Assembly (NCBI GenBank): GCA_937873395.1
Contig: CALMYH010000040.1
Span: forward strand, 38,939 to 102,938
Reading direction: 5' to 3'
Source: an uncultured Burkholderiales bacterium
Lineage (GTDB): Bacteria > Pseudomonadota > Gammaproteobacteria > Burkholderiales > Burkholderiaceae_C
DNA length: 64,000 nt
Shown here: positions 25,071 through 35,528 of the stretch, one piece after another
Numbering within the stretch: position 1 is the first letter of the stretch
Layout of the letters: each line of letters opens with the position of its first letter
Made by a program: the position numbers and the translations under genes
The notes under the pieces: generated by a model
What the model saw: the letters and a program-made list of their open reading frames with translations, nothing else
Told to the model about the DNA's origin: nothing
The model's database searches: none

Positions 25071-27950
25071 ATGAGCGAGACAAGCAGCGTTTACGTTGCC
25101 TACAAAGGCAACTCCTATCTCTTCGGCGGCAACGCGCCGTACGTTGAAGAGATGTATGAAAAATATCTGGAGAACCCGGGCAGTGTGCCCGACAACTGGC
25201 GCAGCTACTTCGACGCCCTCCAGCACGTCCCCGCCTCGGACGGCAGCGATGCCCGCGATGTCCCGCACATGCCGGTCATCAACGCGTTCGCCGAGCGCGC
25301 CAAGCAAGGCGGCACCAAGGTCGTCATCGCCGCCGGCGCCGACTCCGACCTCGGCCGCAAGCGCGTCCAGGTCCAGCAGCTCATCGCCGCCTACCGCAAC
25401 ATCGGTTCCCGCTGGGCCGATCTCGACCCGCTCAAGCGCACCGAGCGCGAACACATTCCCGAGCTGGATCCGGCTTCCTACGGCTTCTCCGACGCCGACC
25501 TGGAAACCGTCTTCAACACCAGCAACACCTATTTCGGCAAGGAAGTCATGTCCTTGCGCGAACTGCTCAATGCCCTGCGCGAAACCTACTGCGGCACGCT
25601 GGGCGTCGAGTACATGTTCATCACCGACCAGACCCAGAAGCGCTGGTGGCAGGAGAAGCTGGAGTCGATCCGCAGCAAGCCTTCCTTCAATGCCGACAAG
25701 AAAAAGCAGATCCTCGATCGGCTGACCGCCGCCGAGGGCCTGGAGCGTTTCCTGCACACCAAGTACGTCGGTCAGAAGCGCTTCTCGCTGGAGGGCGGCG
25801 AAAGTTTCATCGCGGCCATGGACGAGGTCATCCAGCAGGCCGGGGCACAGGGTGTCCAGGAGATCGTGATCGGCATGGCCCACCGCGGCCGCCTCAACGT
25901 GCTGGTCAACACCCTGGGCAAGATGCCCAAGGACCTGTTCGCCGAGTTCGAGCACACCGCGCCCGAAGACCTGCCGGCCGGCGACGTCAAGTACCACCAG
26001 GGCTTCAGCTCGGACGTGTCCACCCCCGGCGGCCCGGTCCACCTGAGCCTGGCGTTCAACCCATCCCACCTGGAGATCGTCAACCCGGTGGTCGAGGGCT
26101 CGACCCGCGCCCGCCTGGACCGCCGGGGTGATCCGCTGGGTGCCCAGGTGCTGCCAGTGCTGGTGCACGGCGATGCTGCGTTTGCCGGTCAGGGTGTCAA
26201 CCAGGAAACCCTGGCCCTGGCCCAGACCCGCGGCTACCGCACCGGCGGCACGGTGCACATCGTGATCAACAACCAGATCGGTTTCACCACCTCCGATCCG
26301 CGCGACCTGCGCTCCACCCTGTACTGCACCGACATCGTCAAGGGCTACGAGGTGCCGGTGCTGCACGTCAACGGCGACGATCCCGAGGCGGTCGTGCTGG
26401 CGGCCCAGCTGGCGCTGGAGTTCCGCATGACCTTCCGCAAGGACGTGGTGATCGACATCATCTGCTTCCGCAAGCTGGGTCACAACGAGCAGGACACGCC
26501 CAGCCTGACCCAGCCGCTGATGTACAAGAAGATTGCCCAGCACCCGGGCACGCGCAAGCTCTACGCCGACCGGCTGGCGGCGCAAGGCCTGGGAGAGACG
26601 CTGGGCGACGAGATGGCCAAGGCCTACCGTGCCGCGCTGGACGCCGGTCGCCACACGGTGGACCCGGTGCTGACCAACTTCAAGAGCAAGTACGCCGTCG
26701 ACTGGGTGCCCTTCCTCGGCAAGAAATGGACCGATGCGGGTGACACGGCCATTCCGCTGACCGAGTGGACCCGCCTGGCCGAACGCATCACCACGCTGCC
26801 CGAATCGCTGAACGTACACCCGCTGGTGCGCAAGGTCTACGACGACCGCGCCGCCATGGGGCGTGGTGACATCCAGGTCGACTGGGGCATGGGCGAGCAC
26901 ATGGCCTTCGCCTCCCTGGTGGCCAGCGGCTACCCGGTCCGTCTCTCGGGCGAGGACTGCGGACGCGGCACCTTCACCCACCGCCACGCCGTCATCCACG
27001 ACCAGAAGCGCGAGCGCTGGGACGAGGGGTCCTACGTGCCGCTGCAGAACGTGGCCGACAACCAGGCGCCGTTCGTGGTCATCGACTCCATCCTGTCCGA
27101 AGAGGCGGTGCTGGCTTTCGAGTACGGTTACGCCTCGAACGATCCGAACACCCTGGTCATCTGGGAGGCCCAGTTCGGCGATTTCGCCAACGGTGCCCAG
27201 GTGGTGATCGACCAGTTCATCGCTTCCGGCGAGGTCAAGTGGGGCCGCGTCAACGGCATCACGCTGATGCTGCCGCACGGCTACGAAGGCCAGGGCCCCG
27301 AGCACAGCTCGGCCCGCCTGGAGCGCTTCATGCAGCTGGCGGCCGACACCAACATGCAGATCGTGCAGCCGACCACGGCCAGCCAGATCTTCCATGTGCT
27401 GCGCCGCCAGATGGTCCGCAACCTGCGCAAGCCGCTGATCCTGTTCACGCCCAAGTCCCTGCTGCGCAACAAGGACGCCACTTCGCCGCTGTCCGAGTTC
27501 ACCAAGGGCAGCTTCCAGACCGTGATTCCCGAGCAGAACGCGGCCGTGGTCAAGAAGGCCGACAAGGTCAAGCGGGTGATCTGCTGCTCCGGCAAGGTCT
27601 ACTACGACCTCGTCAAGAAGCGCGAGGAGAAGGGGGCCGACGACGTGGCGATCCTCCGTGTCGAGCAGCTCTACCCGTTCCCGCACAAGGCCTTCGGCGC
27701 CGAGATCAAAAAGTATCCCAACGCGGTCGATGTGGTCTGGTGCCAGGATGAGCCCCAGAACCAGGGCGCCTGGTTCTTCGTGCAGCACTACATCCACGAG
27801 AACATGCTCGAGGGCCAGAAGCTGGGTTACGCCGGCCGCGCGGCTTCCGCATCGCCTGCCGTCGGTTATGCCCACCTGCACCAGGAACAGCAGAAGACCC
27901 TCGTCGAGGCAGCATTCGGCAAGCTCAAGGGCTTCATCCTCACCAAGTAA
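25071..27950 (+). CDS. sucA: 2-oxoglutarate dehydrogenase E1 component
   Basis: SucA (OdhA) decarboxylates 2-oxoglutarate with thiamine diphosphate in the TCA cycle. The 959 residues fit the family. Visible motifs are the N-terminal E2-interaction segment (NAPYVEEMYEKYLENPGSVP), MAHRGRLNVLVNTLGKMPKD near 270, and HVNGDDPEAVVLAAQLALEF with IICFRKLGHNEQDTPSLTQP (thiamine fold) near 440-480. ATG at 25071 starts MSETSSVY as in homologues and has GGAGG upstream; an earlier in-frame ATG adds 43 unrelated residues. The first gene of sucA-sucB-lpd. Confidence 0.98.
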   Translation: MSETSSVYVAYKGNSYLFGGNAPYVEEMYEKYLENPGSVPDNWRSYFDALQHVPASDGSDARDVPHMPVINAFAERAKQGGTKVVIAAGADSDLGRKRVQVQQLIAAYRNIGSRWADLDPLKRTEREHIPELDPASYGFSDADLETVFNTSNTYFGKEVMSLRELLNALRETYCGTLGVEYMFITDQTQKRWWQEKLESIRSKPSFNADKKKQILDRLTAAEGLERFLHTKYVGQKRFSLEGGESFIAAMDEVIQQAGAQGVQEIVIGMAHRGRLNVLVNTLGKMPKDLFAEFEHTAPEDLPAGDVKYHQGFSSDVSTPGGPVHLSLAFNPSHLEIVNPVVEGSTRARLDRRGDPLGAQVLPVLVHGDAAFAGQGVNQETLALAQTRGYRTGGTVHIVINNQIGFTTSDPRDLRSTLYCTDIVKGYEVPVLHVNGDDPEAVVLAAQLALEFRMTFRKDVVIDIICFRKLGHNEQDTPSLTQPLMYKKIAQHPGTRKLYADRLAAQGLGETLGDEMAKAYRAALDAGRHTVDPVLTNFKSKYAVDWVPFLGKKWTDAGDTAIPLTEWTRLAERITTLPESLNVHPLVRKVYDDRAAMGRGDIQVDWGMGEHMAFASLVASGYPVRLSGEDCGRGTFTHRHAVIHDQKRERWDEGSYVPLQNVADNQAPFVVIDSILSEEAVLAFEYGYASNDPNTLVIWEAQFGDFANGAQVVIDQFIASGEVKWGRVNGITLMLPHGYEGQGPEHSSARLERFMQLAADTNMQIVQPTTASQIFHVLRRQMVRNLRKPLILFTPKSLLRNKDATSPLSEFTKGSFQTVIPEQNAAVVKKADKVKRVICCSGKVYYDLVKKREEKGADDVAILRVEQLYPFPHKAFGAEIKKYPNAVDVVWCQDEPQNQGAWFFVQHYIHENMLEGQKLGYAGRAASASPAVGYAHLHQEQQKTLVEAAFGKLKGFILTK

Positions 27951-28035
27951 CACAAACGGCCCCAAGACCCCGGCCATGCACCTCGGGTCATGGTCCGGCG
28001 AGTCGCGCCAATGAACGAATCAAGGTAGAACATCC

Positions 28036-29289
28036 ATGGCAATCGTAGAAGTCAAGGTTCCGCAGCTGTCCGAATCCGTGGCCGAGGCCACCCTGCTGCA
28101 GTGGAAGAAGAAGGCCGGTGAAGCCGTCGCGGCCGATGAGATCCTGATCGAGATCGAAACCGACAAGGTGGTGCTGGAGTGCCCGGCGCCGGCCGGTGGT
28201 GTGCTGGTCGAGATCGTGCAGGGCGACGGCGCGACCGTCGCGGCCGATCAGCTCATCGCCAAGATCGATACCGCGGCCGTCGCCGGCGCGGCTGCACCCG
28301 CCGCCGCACCGGCTCCGGCAACTGCCGCCTCGCCTGTGACTGCTCCCGCTGCCGCTTCGGCCAGCAAGGCCGGCGTCGCGATGCCCGCCGCCGCCAAGCT
28401 GATGGCCGACGCCGGCATGGCGCCCGGCTCCGTGGCCGGCACCGGCAAGGACGGTCGTGTCACCAAAGGCGACGTGTTGGCCGCTGCCAGTGCGCCCAAA
28501 GCCGCCGTGGCTGCCCCGGTCGCCATTCCGACCGGCGCTCCGACCCGGGTTCTGCCCCAGGTGCCGACCATGGCACCCGATCTCGGGGACCGTCCGGAAG
28601 AACGGGTGCCCATGACCCGCCTGCGGGCCCGTGTGGCCGAACGCCTGCTGCAGTCGCAGTCCACCAACGCCATCCTGACCACTTTTAATGAAATCAACAT
28701 GGCCCCGGTCATGGAGATGCGAAAGAAGTTCCAGGAGCGGTTCGAAAAGGAGCACGGCGTCAAGCTTGGCTTCATGAGCTTTTTCGTCAAGGCGGCGGTG
28801 CATGCGCTCAAGAAGTTCCCGATCCTGAACGCCTCGGTGGACGGCAACGACATCGTCTACCACGGTTATTTCGACATCGGTATCGCCGTCGGTTCGCCGC
28901 GCGGCCTGGTGGTGCCCATCCTGCGCAACGCCGATCAGATGAGCTTTGCCGATATCGAGAAGAAGATCGCCGAGTTCGGCCAGAAGGCCAAGGACGGCAA
29001 GCTGGGCATCGACGAGATGACCGGTGGCACCTTCTCGATCTCCAACGGCGGCACCTTCGGCTCCATGATGTCCACCCCGATCATCAACCCGCCGCAGTCG
29101 GCCATCCTGGGCGTGCACGCCACCAAGGACCGCGCCATGGTCGAAAACGGCCAGGTGGTGGTCCGTCCGATGAACTACTTCGCGATGTCCTACGACCACC
29201 GCATCATTGACGGCCGTGAGGCCGTGCTGGGACTGGTCGCCATGAAGGAAGCGCTGGAAGATCCGGCTCGCCTCCTGTTCGACATCTGA
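28036..29289 (+). CDS. sucB: dihydrolipoyllysine succinyltransferase (2-OGDH E2)
   Basis: SucB (OdhB) passes succinyl groups from lipoyl to CoA. The 417 residues contain one lipoyl domain (1-77, motif [14 protein letters not shown]), an Ala/Pro linker, a peripheral subunit-binding domain near 115-150 ([19 protein letters not shown]), and the catalytic domain near 190-417 with the active-site motif [13 protein letters not shown]. It lies 85 bases after sucA. A strong hairpin separates it from lpd. Confidence 0.98.
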   Translation: MAIVEVKVPQLSESVAEATLLQWKKKAGEAVAADEILIEIETDKVVLECPAPAGGVLVEIVQGDGATVAADQLIAKIDTAAVAGAAAPAAAPAPATAASPVTAPAAASASKAGVAMPAAAKLMADAGMAPGSVAGTGKDGRVTKGDVLAAASAPKAAVAAPVAIPTGAPTRVLPQVPTMAPDLGDRPEERVPMTRLRARVAERLLQSQSTNAILTTFNEINMAPVMEMRKKFQERFEKEHGVKLGFMSFFVKAAVHALKKFPILNASVDGNDIVYHGYFDIGIAVGSPRGLVVPILRNADQMSFADIEKKIAEFGQKAKDGKLGIDEMTGGTFSISNGGTFGSMMSTPIINPPQSAILGVHATKDRAMVENGQVVVRPMNYFAMSYDHRIIDGREAVLGLVAMKEALEDPARLLFDI

Positions 29290-29307
29290 TCGACCCACGA
29301 ACCTGCG

Positions 29308-29327
29308 AACGCCCCTTCGGGGGCGTT
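29308..29327 (+). other. perfect TTCG-loop hairpin between sucB and lpd
   Basis: AACGCCCC-TTCG-GGGGCGTT is an 8-bp perfect stem closed by a stable UUCG tetraloop, followed only by TGTCC. It sits 18 bases after the sucB stop and 26 before the lpd start. It may tune lpd expression as a partial terminator or stabilise the sucAB 3' end. Confidence 0.65.
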
Positions 29328-29353
29328 TGTCCAACCCCATCCAGGAACAGAAC

Positions 29354-30781
<1,428 letters not shown>

Positions 30782-30794
30782 GCGGAGCGATCGA

Positions 30795-31892
30795 TTGACC
30801 GTTCGCAGCACCTACGAGGCAGAGTTGCGCGCGCGCGGCTTCAGCGCCGACCCGGCGCAGCTGCGCGCGGTCGATGCGCTGGAGCGCTGTGCCCGCGAGT
30901 GGTCGGTCTACAAGCAACGCCGGTCCAATTCACTCAAGAAGCTTTTTGTCCACCCGGAGATTCCGCGCGGCGTCTACATGTTCGGCGGGGTGGGGCGTGG
31001 CAAGAGTTTCCTGATGGACTGCTTCTTCAACGCCGTGCCGCTCAAGCGCAAGACGCGCCTGCACTTCCATGAGTTCATGCGGGAAGTGCACCGGGAACTG
31101 CGCGACCTGCAGGGAACGGTCAATCCGCTGGATGTGCTGGGCGCAAGAATTGCGCAGCGCTACAAGCTGATCTGCTTCGACGAGTTTCACGTGGCCGACG
31201 TGACGGACGCGATGATCCTGCACCGATTGCTGGACGCGCTGTTCAAGGCTGGCGTGGGGCTGGTGACCACGTCCAACTTCCATCCCGATGGCCTCTATCC
31301 CGGGGGGCTGCACCGGGACCGCATTCTTCCGGCCATCGATATGCTCAAGCAGCGGATGGAAGTCATCAATGTGGACAACGGCACCGATTACCGGCAACGC
31401 ACCTTGACCCACATCGAGCTCTACCACTGCCCGCTGGGCGAAGCCGCCGATGCGTCGCTGGAGGCCACCTTCAACAAGCTGGCCGAGGCCCACGACGAAG
31501 AGCCCGTGATGCAGATCGAATCGCGCCAGATTCGTGCGATTCGCCGCGCGGGCGGAGTGATCTGGTTTGATTTCAGAACCCTGTGCGGCGGACCGCGTTC
31601 GCAGAACGACTACCTCGAGATCGCCTCCCAGTTCCACACCTTGCTGCTGTCGAACGTGCCTCAGATGTCGGTGCGGCAGGCATCGGAGGCACGCCGCTTC
31701 ACCTGGCTGGTGGATGTGCTGTACGACAGACGGGTCAAGCTGATCCTGTCGGCGGCTGCACCGCCGGAGCATCTGTACACCGAAGGCCCGTTGGCCCACG
31801 AATTCCCTCGCACCGTCTCCAGACTGGGCGAAATGCAGTCGGCCGAATACCTGGCCCTGGAGCATCGGGTGGTGGACACCGGCCTGACCTGA
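30795..31892 (+). CDS. zapE: cell division protein ZapE (AFG1-like ATPase)
   Basis: An AFG1/ZapE-family P-loop ATPase linked to Z-ring function and stress growth in E. coli. The 365 residues contain Walker A FGGVGRGKSFLMDCFF near 57-72, Walker B YKLICFDEFHVADVTDA near 121-137, and TTSNFHPDGLYPGGLHRDR, the sensor region typical of the family. The start is TTG at 30795 with GGAG just upstream; no in-frame ATG gives the conserved N-terminus. It follows lpd closely and ends 14 bases from the convergent phosphatase gene. Confidence 0.94.
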   Translation: MTVRSTYEAELRARGFSADPAQLRAVDALERCAREWSVYKQRRSNSLKKLFVHPEIPRGVYMFGGVGRGKSFLMDCFFNAVPLKRKTRLHFHEFMREVHRELRDLQGTVNPLDVLGARIAQRYKLICFDEFHVADVTDAMILHRLLDALFKAGVGLVTTSNFHPDGLYPGGLHRDRILPAIDMLKQRMEVINVDNGTDYRQRTLTHIELYHCPLGEAADASLEATFNKLAEAHDEEPVMQIESRQIRAIRRAGGVIWFDFRTLCGGPRSQNDYLEIASQFHTLLLSNVPQMSVRQASEARRFTWLVDVLYDRRVKLILSAAAPPEHLYTEGPLAHEFPRTVSRLGEMQSAEYLALEHRVVDTGLT

Positions 31893-31906
31893 GGCCGGTT
31901 CCGTCG

Positions 31907-32665
31907 TCAGCCGAGCGGATCGACCCTGACGATGGCCAGCGACAGGTTGTCGCCCATGCCCTTGGCACGCGTGCGCGCCTTCTGGATCAGGAACTCGCAG
32001 GCCTCGCGTGGCGTGAGCATGGCAATGGTGCTGGCCAGTTCGTCGGGGGTGAAGTAGTGCCAGACGCCATCGCTGCAGGCCATGATGGCATCCCCGGGCT
32101 GCAGCCGGTCGACCACGTGGATGTCCACGGGTGGATCGTTGTCGGTGCCCAGGCAGCCCATCAGGATGTTCGAATGGGGGTGATCCAGTGCCTCTTCTTC
32201 CGAGATCTCGCCCTGGTTGACCAGGGTCTGCACGTAGGAGTGGTCCATCGTGCGGAACAGCAGTTTGCCGTGCCGGAAATGATAGATACGAGAGTCGCCC
32301 GCGTGTACCCAGTGGCTGTCGCCGCCCGGATTGATCAGGAAGGCGGCGATGGTGCTGTGGGGCTCCTGTTCGGCCGATACCGCCGTCAGCTTGATGACGA
32401 GATGGGATTCCTCGACGATCTGTCGCAGCAGGGCGCCCGAGTCGTCGGTCTCGGGATCGAAGCGCTCGAACAGCTGGCGGGCGGTCAGCATCACCTGGTC
32501 GGACGCCTTGCGTCCGCCGCTGCGCCCACCCATACCATCGGCCACCACCGCCAGCAGGCAACCCGTTTGCCGGGGATGGTGCAACAGACAGACCTGGTCT
32601 TGCTGGTAGTCTCGGTCACCCCGGTGGATGCCGGTGGACGCGTGGATGCGGAAGCCTTTGGACAT
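31907..32665 (-). CDS. PP2C-family serine/threonine phosphatase
   Basis: A 252-residue soluble PPM/PP2C phosphatase. Metal-binding motifs are RGDRDYQQDQ, VVADGMGGRSGG, WVHAGDSRIYHFRHGKL, AIMACSDGVWHYFTPDEL and the C-terminal DNLSLAIVRV, so it should be active. It resembles the stand-alone prokaryotic Stp-type phosphatases. No Hanks kinase, FHA or type VI secretion gene adjoins it, so its partner is elsewhere. Same strand as bamD, 86 bases downstream. Confidence 0.92.
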   Translation of the reverse strand: MSKGFRIHASTGIHRGDRDYQQDQVCLLHHPRQTGCLLAVVADGMGGRSGGRKASDQVMLTARQLFERFDPETDDSGALLRQIVEESHLVIKLTAVSAEQEPHSTIAAFLINPGGDSHWVHAGDSRIYHFRHGKLLFRTMDHSYVQTLVNQGEISEEEALDHPHSNILMGCLGTDNDPPVDIHVVDRLQPGDAIMACSDGVWHYFTPDELASTIAMLTPREACEFLIQKARTRAKGMGDNLSLAIVRVDPLG

Positions 32666-32751
32666 GCGGGTGACTCAGGACGGGCGATGGGAGACCGGGC
32701 CGGTCTCGACTGCCGATGTTAACCACGATTGGGATAACAGGGGCGGTCCCT

Positions 32752-33552
32752 TCACCAGAAACGCCACCACGGGTTGTCGCGGCGAAAACCCTGGCTCAGG
32801 AAGCGACTCTCAGGAAAGTTCTTCAGCAGCACGCGCTGGGCGTCGTCGCGCAGCTGTGCCATCCCCAGCCCGTCGTAGGCACGAACCAGAATGTACAGCG
32901 CCTCTTCCAGGGCCGGTGCATCCGGGTAGTCGGTCAGTGCGACTTGCGCCCTGTTGATGGCAGCCAGGTGCGCCCCGCGACTGAGGTAATAGCGGGCCAC
33001 ATGGACTTCGTACTGGGCCAGGGAGTTGACGATGTAGGTCATCCGGGCCTGGGCATCTGCGGCATAGCGGGAATCGGGAAACCGGGTGACAAGATCGCGG
33101 AAGGCCTCGAAAGACTCTTTGGCGGCCTTCTGGTCTCGCTCGGACAGATCCTGGCGGGCGAGTGATCCGAAAAGTCCCAGGTTGTCGTTGAAGTTCACCA
33201 GGCCTTTGAGGTAGAGGGCGTAGTCCAGCGCAGGGCTGGTCGGATGGAGACGCAGGAATCGGTCGATCGCCGCCAGCGCCTGCGCAGGCTGCCCCCCCTT
33301 GTAATACGAATAGGCCTTCTCCAGCTGGGCCTGCTGGGCCAGAGGGGTGCCGGCGGCCCGGCCTTCGAGTTTCTCGAAGAACTCGGCGGCACGGTCGAAG
33401 TTGCCGGCGTTGCGCTCATCCCGCGCCTCCTGTGCCAGCCGCTCCACGCTCCAGCCTGCGGTGACATCTTTGCTGGTGCTGCCGCAGCCCGAGAGCAACA
33501 GCAGGGAAAGGGCCAGCAGAGGCAGGGCGGATAATCTCAGGGGAAGCAGCAC
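32752..33552 (-). CDS. bamD: outer membrane assembly lipoprotein BamD
   Basis: BamD (ComL) is an essential part of the BAM complex that inserts beta-barrel proteins. With the GTG start at 33552 it has 266 residues. The lipobox LALSLLLLSGCGS lies near residue 24, followed by TPR repeats (RAAEFFEKLEG, AKESFEAFRDLVTRFPDSRY, and ALTDYPDAPALEEALYILVR). The start was set at GTG because it directly precedes the signal peptide, AAAGG lies upstream and a TATAAT sits about 40 bases upstream; a longer frame would extend across that box. Divergent from rluD. Confidence 0.93.
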   Translation of the reverse strand: MLLPLRLSALPLLALSLLLLSGCGSTSKDVTAGWSVERLAQEARDERNAGNFDRAAEFFEKLEGRAAGTPLAQQAQLEKAYSYYKGGQPAQALAAIDRFLRLHPTSPALDYALYLKGLVNFNDNLGLFGSLARQDLSERDQKAAKESFEAFRDLVTRFPDSRYAADAQARMTYIVNSLAQYEVHVARYYLSRGAHLAAINRAQVALTDYPDAPALEEALYILVRAYDGLGMAQLRDDAQRVLLKNFPESRFLSQGFRRDNPWWRFW

Positions 33553-33592
33553 GCGTGGACCTTTTGGACGGGACAGACAATTGCCATTGGAA

Positions 33593-33598
33593 ATTATA
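33593..33598 (-). promoter_or_regulatory. -10 box for bamD
   Basis: On the minus strand this is a perfect TATAAT. A start about seven bases downstream would give a leader of some 35 bases before the bamD GTG. No good -35 was found at 16-18 bases. Confidence 0.45.
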
Positions 33599-33607
33599 TC
33601 GGCGGGG

Positions 33608-34618
33608 GTGCTGACGGCCGAAGAAGTGCTTCCTGACGCCACCGATGAAACCCAGGCGGAGGGCGAGACACGGAAAATCGCGGTGCCGGTGGACCTGCAC
33701 GGCCAGCGGCTGGACCGCGCTCTGGCGGTGCTGATGCCTGAATTCTCGCGCAGTTACCTGCAGCAGCAGCTGTCGGAACAGGGCGTCTCGGTGAACGGAC
33801 GCACGGTCACCAAGGCCGCTTCGAAAGTCAAGGCAGGCGATATTCTGATCGTCACCCTCAGGCCGACGGCCCAGGCCATGGCCTTTGTGCCACAGCCGAT
33901 GGACATTGCGGTGGTGTACGAGGACGACGATTTGCTGGTGATCGACAAGCCGGCAGGGTTGGTGGTGCATCCGGCTGCCGGCAACTGGAGCGGAACCCTG
34001 CTCAATGGCCTGCTGGCGCGCCACCCGCAGGCCGCGTCCCTGCCGCGCGCCGGTATCGTCCACCGGCTGGACAAGGACACCTCGGGCCTGATGCTGGTGG
34101 GCAAGAGCCGGCGTGCCACGGACGGGCTGGTCAGGGCGATTGCCGAGCGCGCGGTCCGACGGCAGTACCTGGCAATGGTGCAGGGCCCATGGACAGCAGC
34201 TCCCCGGGTGGAGGTGGAGCAGCCGATCGGCCGCGATCCGCGCAACCGCCTGCGCATGGCCGTGCTCGGTGACGGTCAGCCGGGTGGACGAACCGCCCGG
34301 ACGACGTTCTGCCTGTTGGCGCAGTCGCAACAGGTCGCTCTGATGGCCTGTCGCCTGCACACCGGCCGAACCCACCAGATTCGGGTGCACATGGCCTGGC
34401 TGGGGCACCCTCTGGTGGCCGATGCACTTTACGGAGGCCAGGATGCATTGGGCATGACGCGCCAGGCACTTCATGCCGTGCGCCTCGAGCTGGAGCACCC
34501 GGTCGGGGGAGGGCGCCTCTGTCTGGAGTCTCCACCGCCAGCCGATTTTCGGGCCGCCATGGAACAGGCAGGCCTTCGGTACAATCCGGGCGACGGCCTG
34601 TGCCCGGACCTCCCTTGA
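33608..34618 (+). CDS. rluD: 23S rRNA pseudouridine synthase RluD
   Basis: RluD makes pseudouridines 1911/1915/1917 in helix 69 of 23S rRNA. The 336 residues contain an S4-like domain (SRSYLQQQLSEQGVSVNGRTV) and the catalytic motif AGIVHRLDKDTSGLMLVGKS with the Asp of HRLDKDTSG. RLHTGRTHQIRVHMAWLGHP is the second RluA-family block. Divergent from bamD with a 55-base gap, a common betaproteobacterial arrangement. GTG at 33608 was chosen; TTG at 33581 is an alternative and would change only the N-terminus. Confidence 0.93.
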   Translation: MLTAEEVLPDATDETQAEGETRKIAVPVDLHGQRLDRALAVLMPEFSRSYLQQQLSEQGVSVNGRTVTKAASKVKAGDILIVTLRPTAQAMAFVPQPMDIAVVYEDDDLLVIDKPAGLVVHPAAGNWSGTLLNGLLARHPQAASLPRAGIVHRLDKDTSGLMLVGKSRRATDGLVRAIAERAVRRQYLAMVQGPWTAAPRVEVEQPIGRDPRNRLRMAVLGDGQPGGRTARTTFCLLAQSQQVALMACRLHTGRTHQIRVHMAWLGHPLVADALYGGQDALGMTRQALHAVRLELEHPVGGGRLCLESPPPADFRAAMEQAGLRYNPGDGLCPDLP

Positions 34619-34793
34619 GCGTTGGCCGGATGTGCCGGGCCTGTGCCTCCGGGCTGGCGGCCGCAGATGGCCATGCTCGCCGTAACATGTTGTGCGGCGC
34701 CTTGATCATTCAGTCACCGTGCGGTGCGGGTCGTGCCAATCCGCGTGTCACCGCTTCCGTGTCGCCGGCCCTGGCGACGAAACGCCCCTGTTC

Positions 34794-35528
34794 ATGAACA
34801 CCTACGAAGCCAAGCGAGTCCTGGAGACTGCCCTGATCTGCTCGGCACAGCCGCTCAGCCTGCGGGACATGGGGCAGCTGTTCGATCAGGCCGTCGCACC
34901 CGACACCCTCAAGCACATGCTGGCGGACCTTCAGCTCGAATGGACGGGGCGGGGGGTCGAGCTGATCCAGGTGGCCAGCGGCTGGCGCTTCCAGAGCAGG
35001 CCGGAGTTGCGTCCCTTCCTGGATCGGCTGCATCCCGAGAAACCTCCACGCTACAGTCGCGCCACGCTGGAAACCTTGGCCATCATTGCCTACCGTCAAC
35101 CGGTGACCCGGGGTGACATGGAGGAAATCAGGGGCGTGACCATCAACTCCCTGATCATCAAGCAGCTCGAGGACCGCGGCTGGATCGAGGTCATCGGGCA
35201 CCGCGAGACGGTGGGCCGTCCGGCCCTGTTCGCCACCACGCGGCAATTCCTTGATGACCTCGGTCTTGCCTCTCTGGACCAGTTGCCGCCCCTGGAGGCC
35301 ACCGAGGTGCAGGAGTCGGCCCTGGACCGGCTGGACCTGGCCTCCCTGGCAGGCCCCCTGCCCGAAGAGGAACCCGAAGCCCCTGCGTTGCCAGATGGTC
35401 CGTCGGACACTCCTGCAGTCCCTGGCCCGGCGCTTGCAGCAGAGACGGCGGGATTGCCTGCGCCGTCTGATTCAACCCAACCACAGGATCCCCATGAAGC
35501 CGGTCAAGCCCGCACGCCCCCGATCTGA
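34794..35528 (+). CDS. scpB: segregation and condensation protein B
   Basis: ScpB is the winged-helix kite subunit of the SMC-ScpAB condensin. Of 244 residues, the first 170 hold two winged-helix domains ([78 protein letters not shown]), then an acidic, Pro-rich tail. scpA is not adjacent. Its 3' end overlaps the rluB start by 35 bases. ATG at 34794 matches homologues (MNTYEAKRV). Confidence 0.94.
   Translation: MNTYEAKRVLETALICSAQPLSLRDMGQLFDQAVAPDTLKHMLADLQLEWTGRGVELIQVASGWRFQSRPELRPFLDRLHPEKPPRYSRATLETLAIIAYRQPVTRGDMEEIRGVTINSLIIKQLEDRGWIEVIGHRETVGRPALFATTRQFLDDLGLASLDQLPPLEATEVQESALDRLDLASLAGPLPEEEPEAPALPDGPSDTPAVPGPALAAETAGLPAPSDSTQPQDPHEAGQARTPPI

Noticed and set aside
25068-27977. 969-codon open frame antisense to sucA
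   Set aside because: It mirrors sucA codon by codon in a GC-rich genome. The product is low-complexity (His/Asp/Val/Leu-rich) with no domain, while the sense strand is an unmistakable E1.
30930-32561. 543-codon minus-strand frame across zapE and the PP2C gene
   Set aside because: It is antisense to zapE and out of frame with the real PP2C gene; composition is shadow-like.
31907-32665. PP2C phosphatase as part of a type VI secretion regulatory cassette
   Set aside because: No kinase, FHA protein or secretion gene occurs around it.
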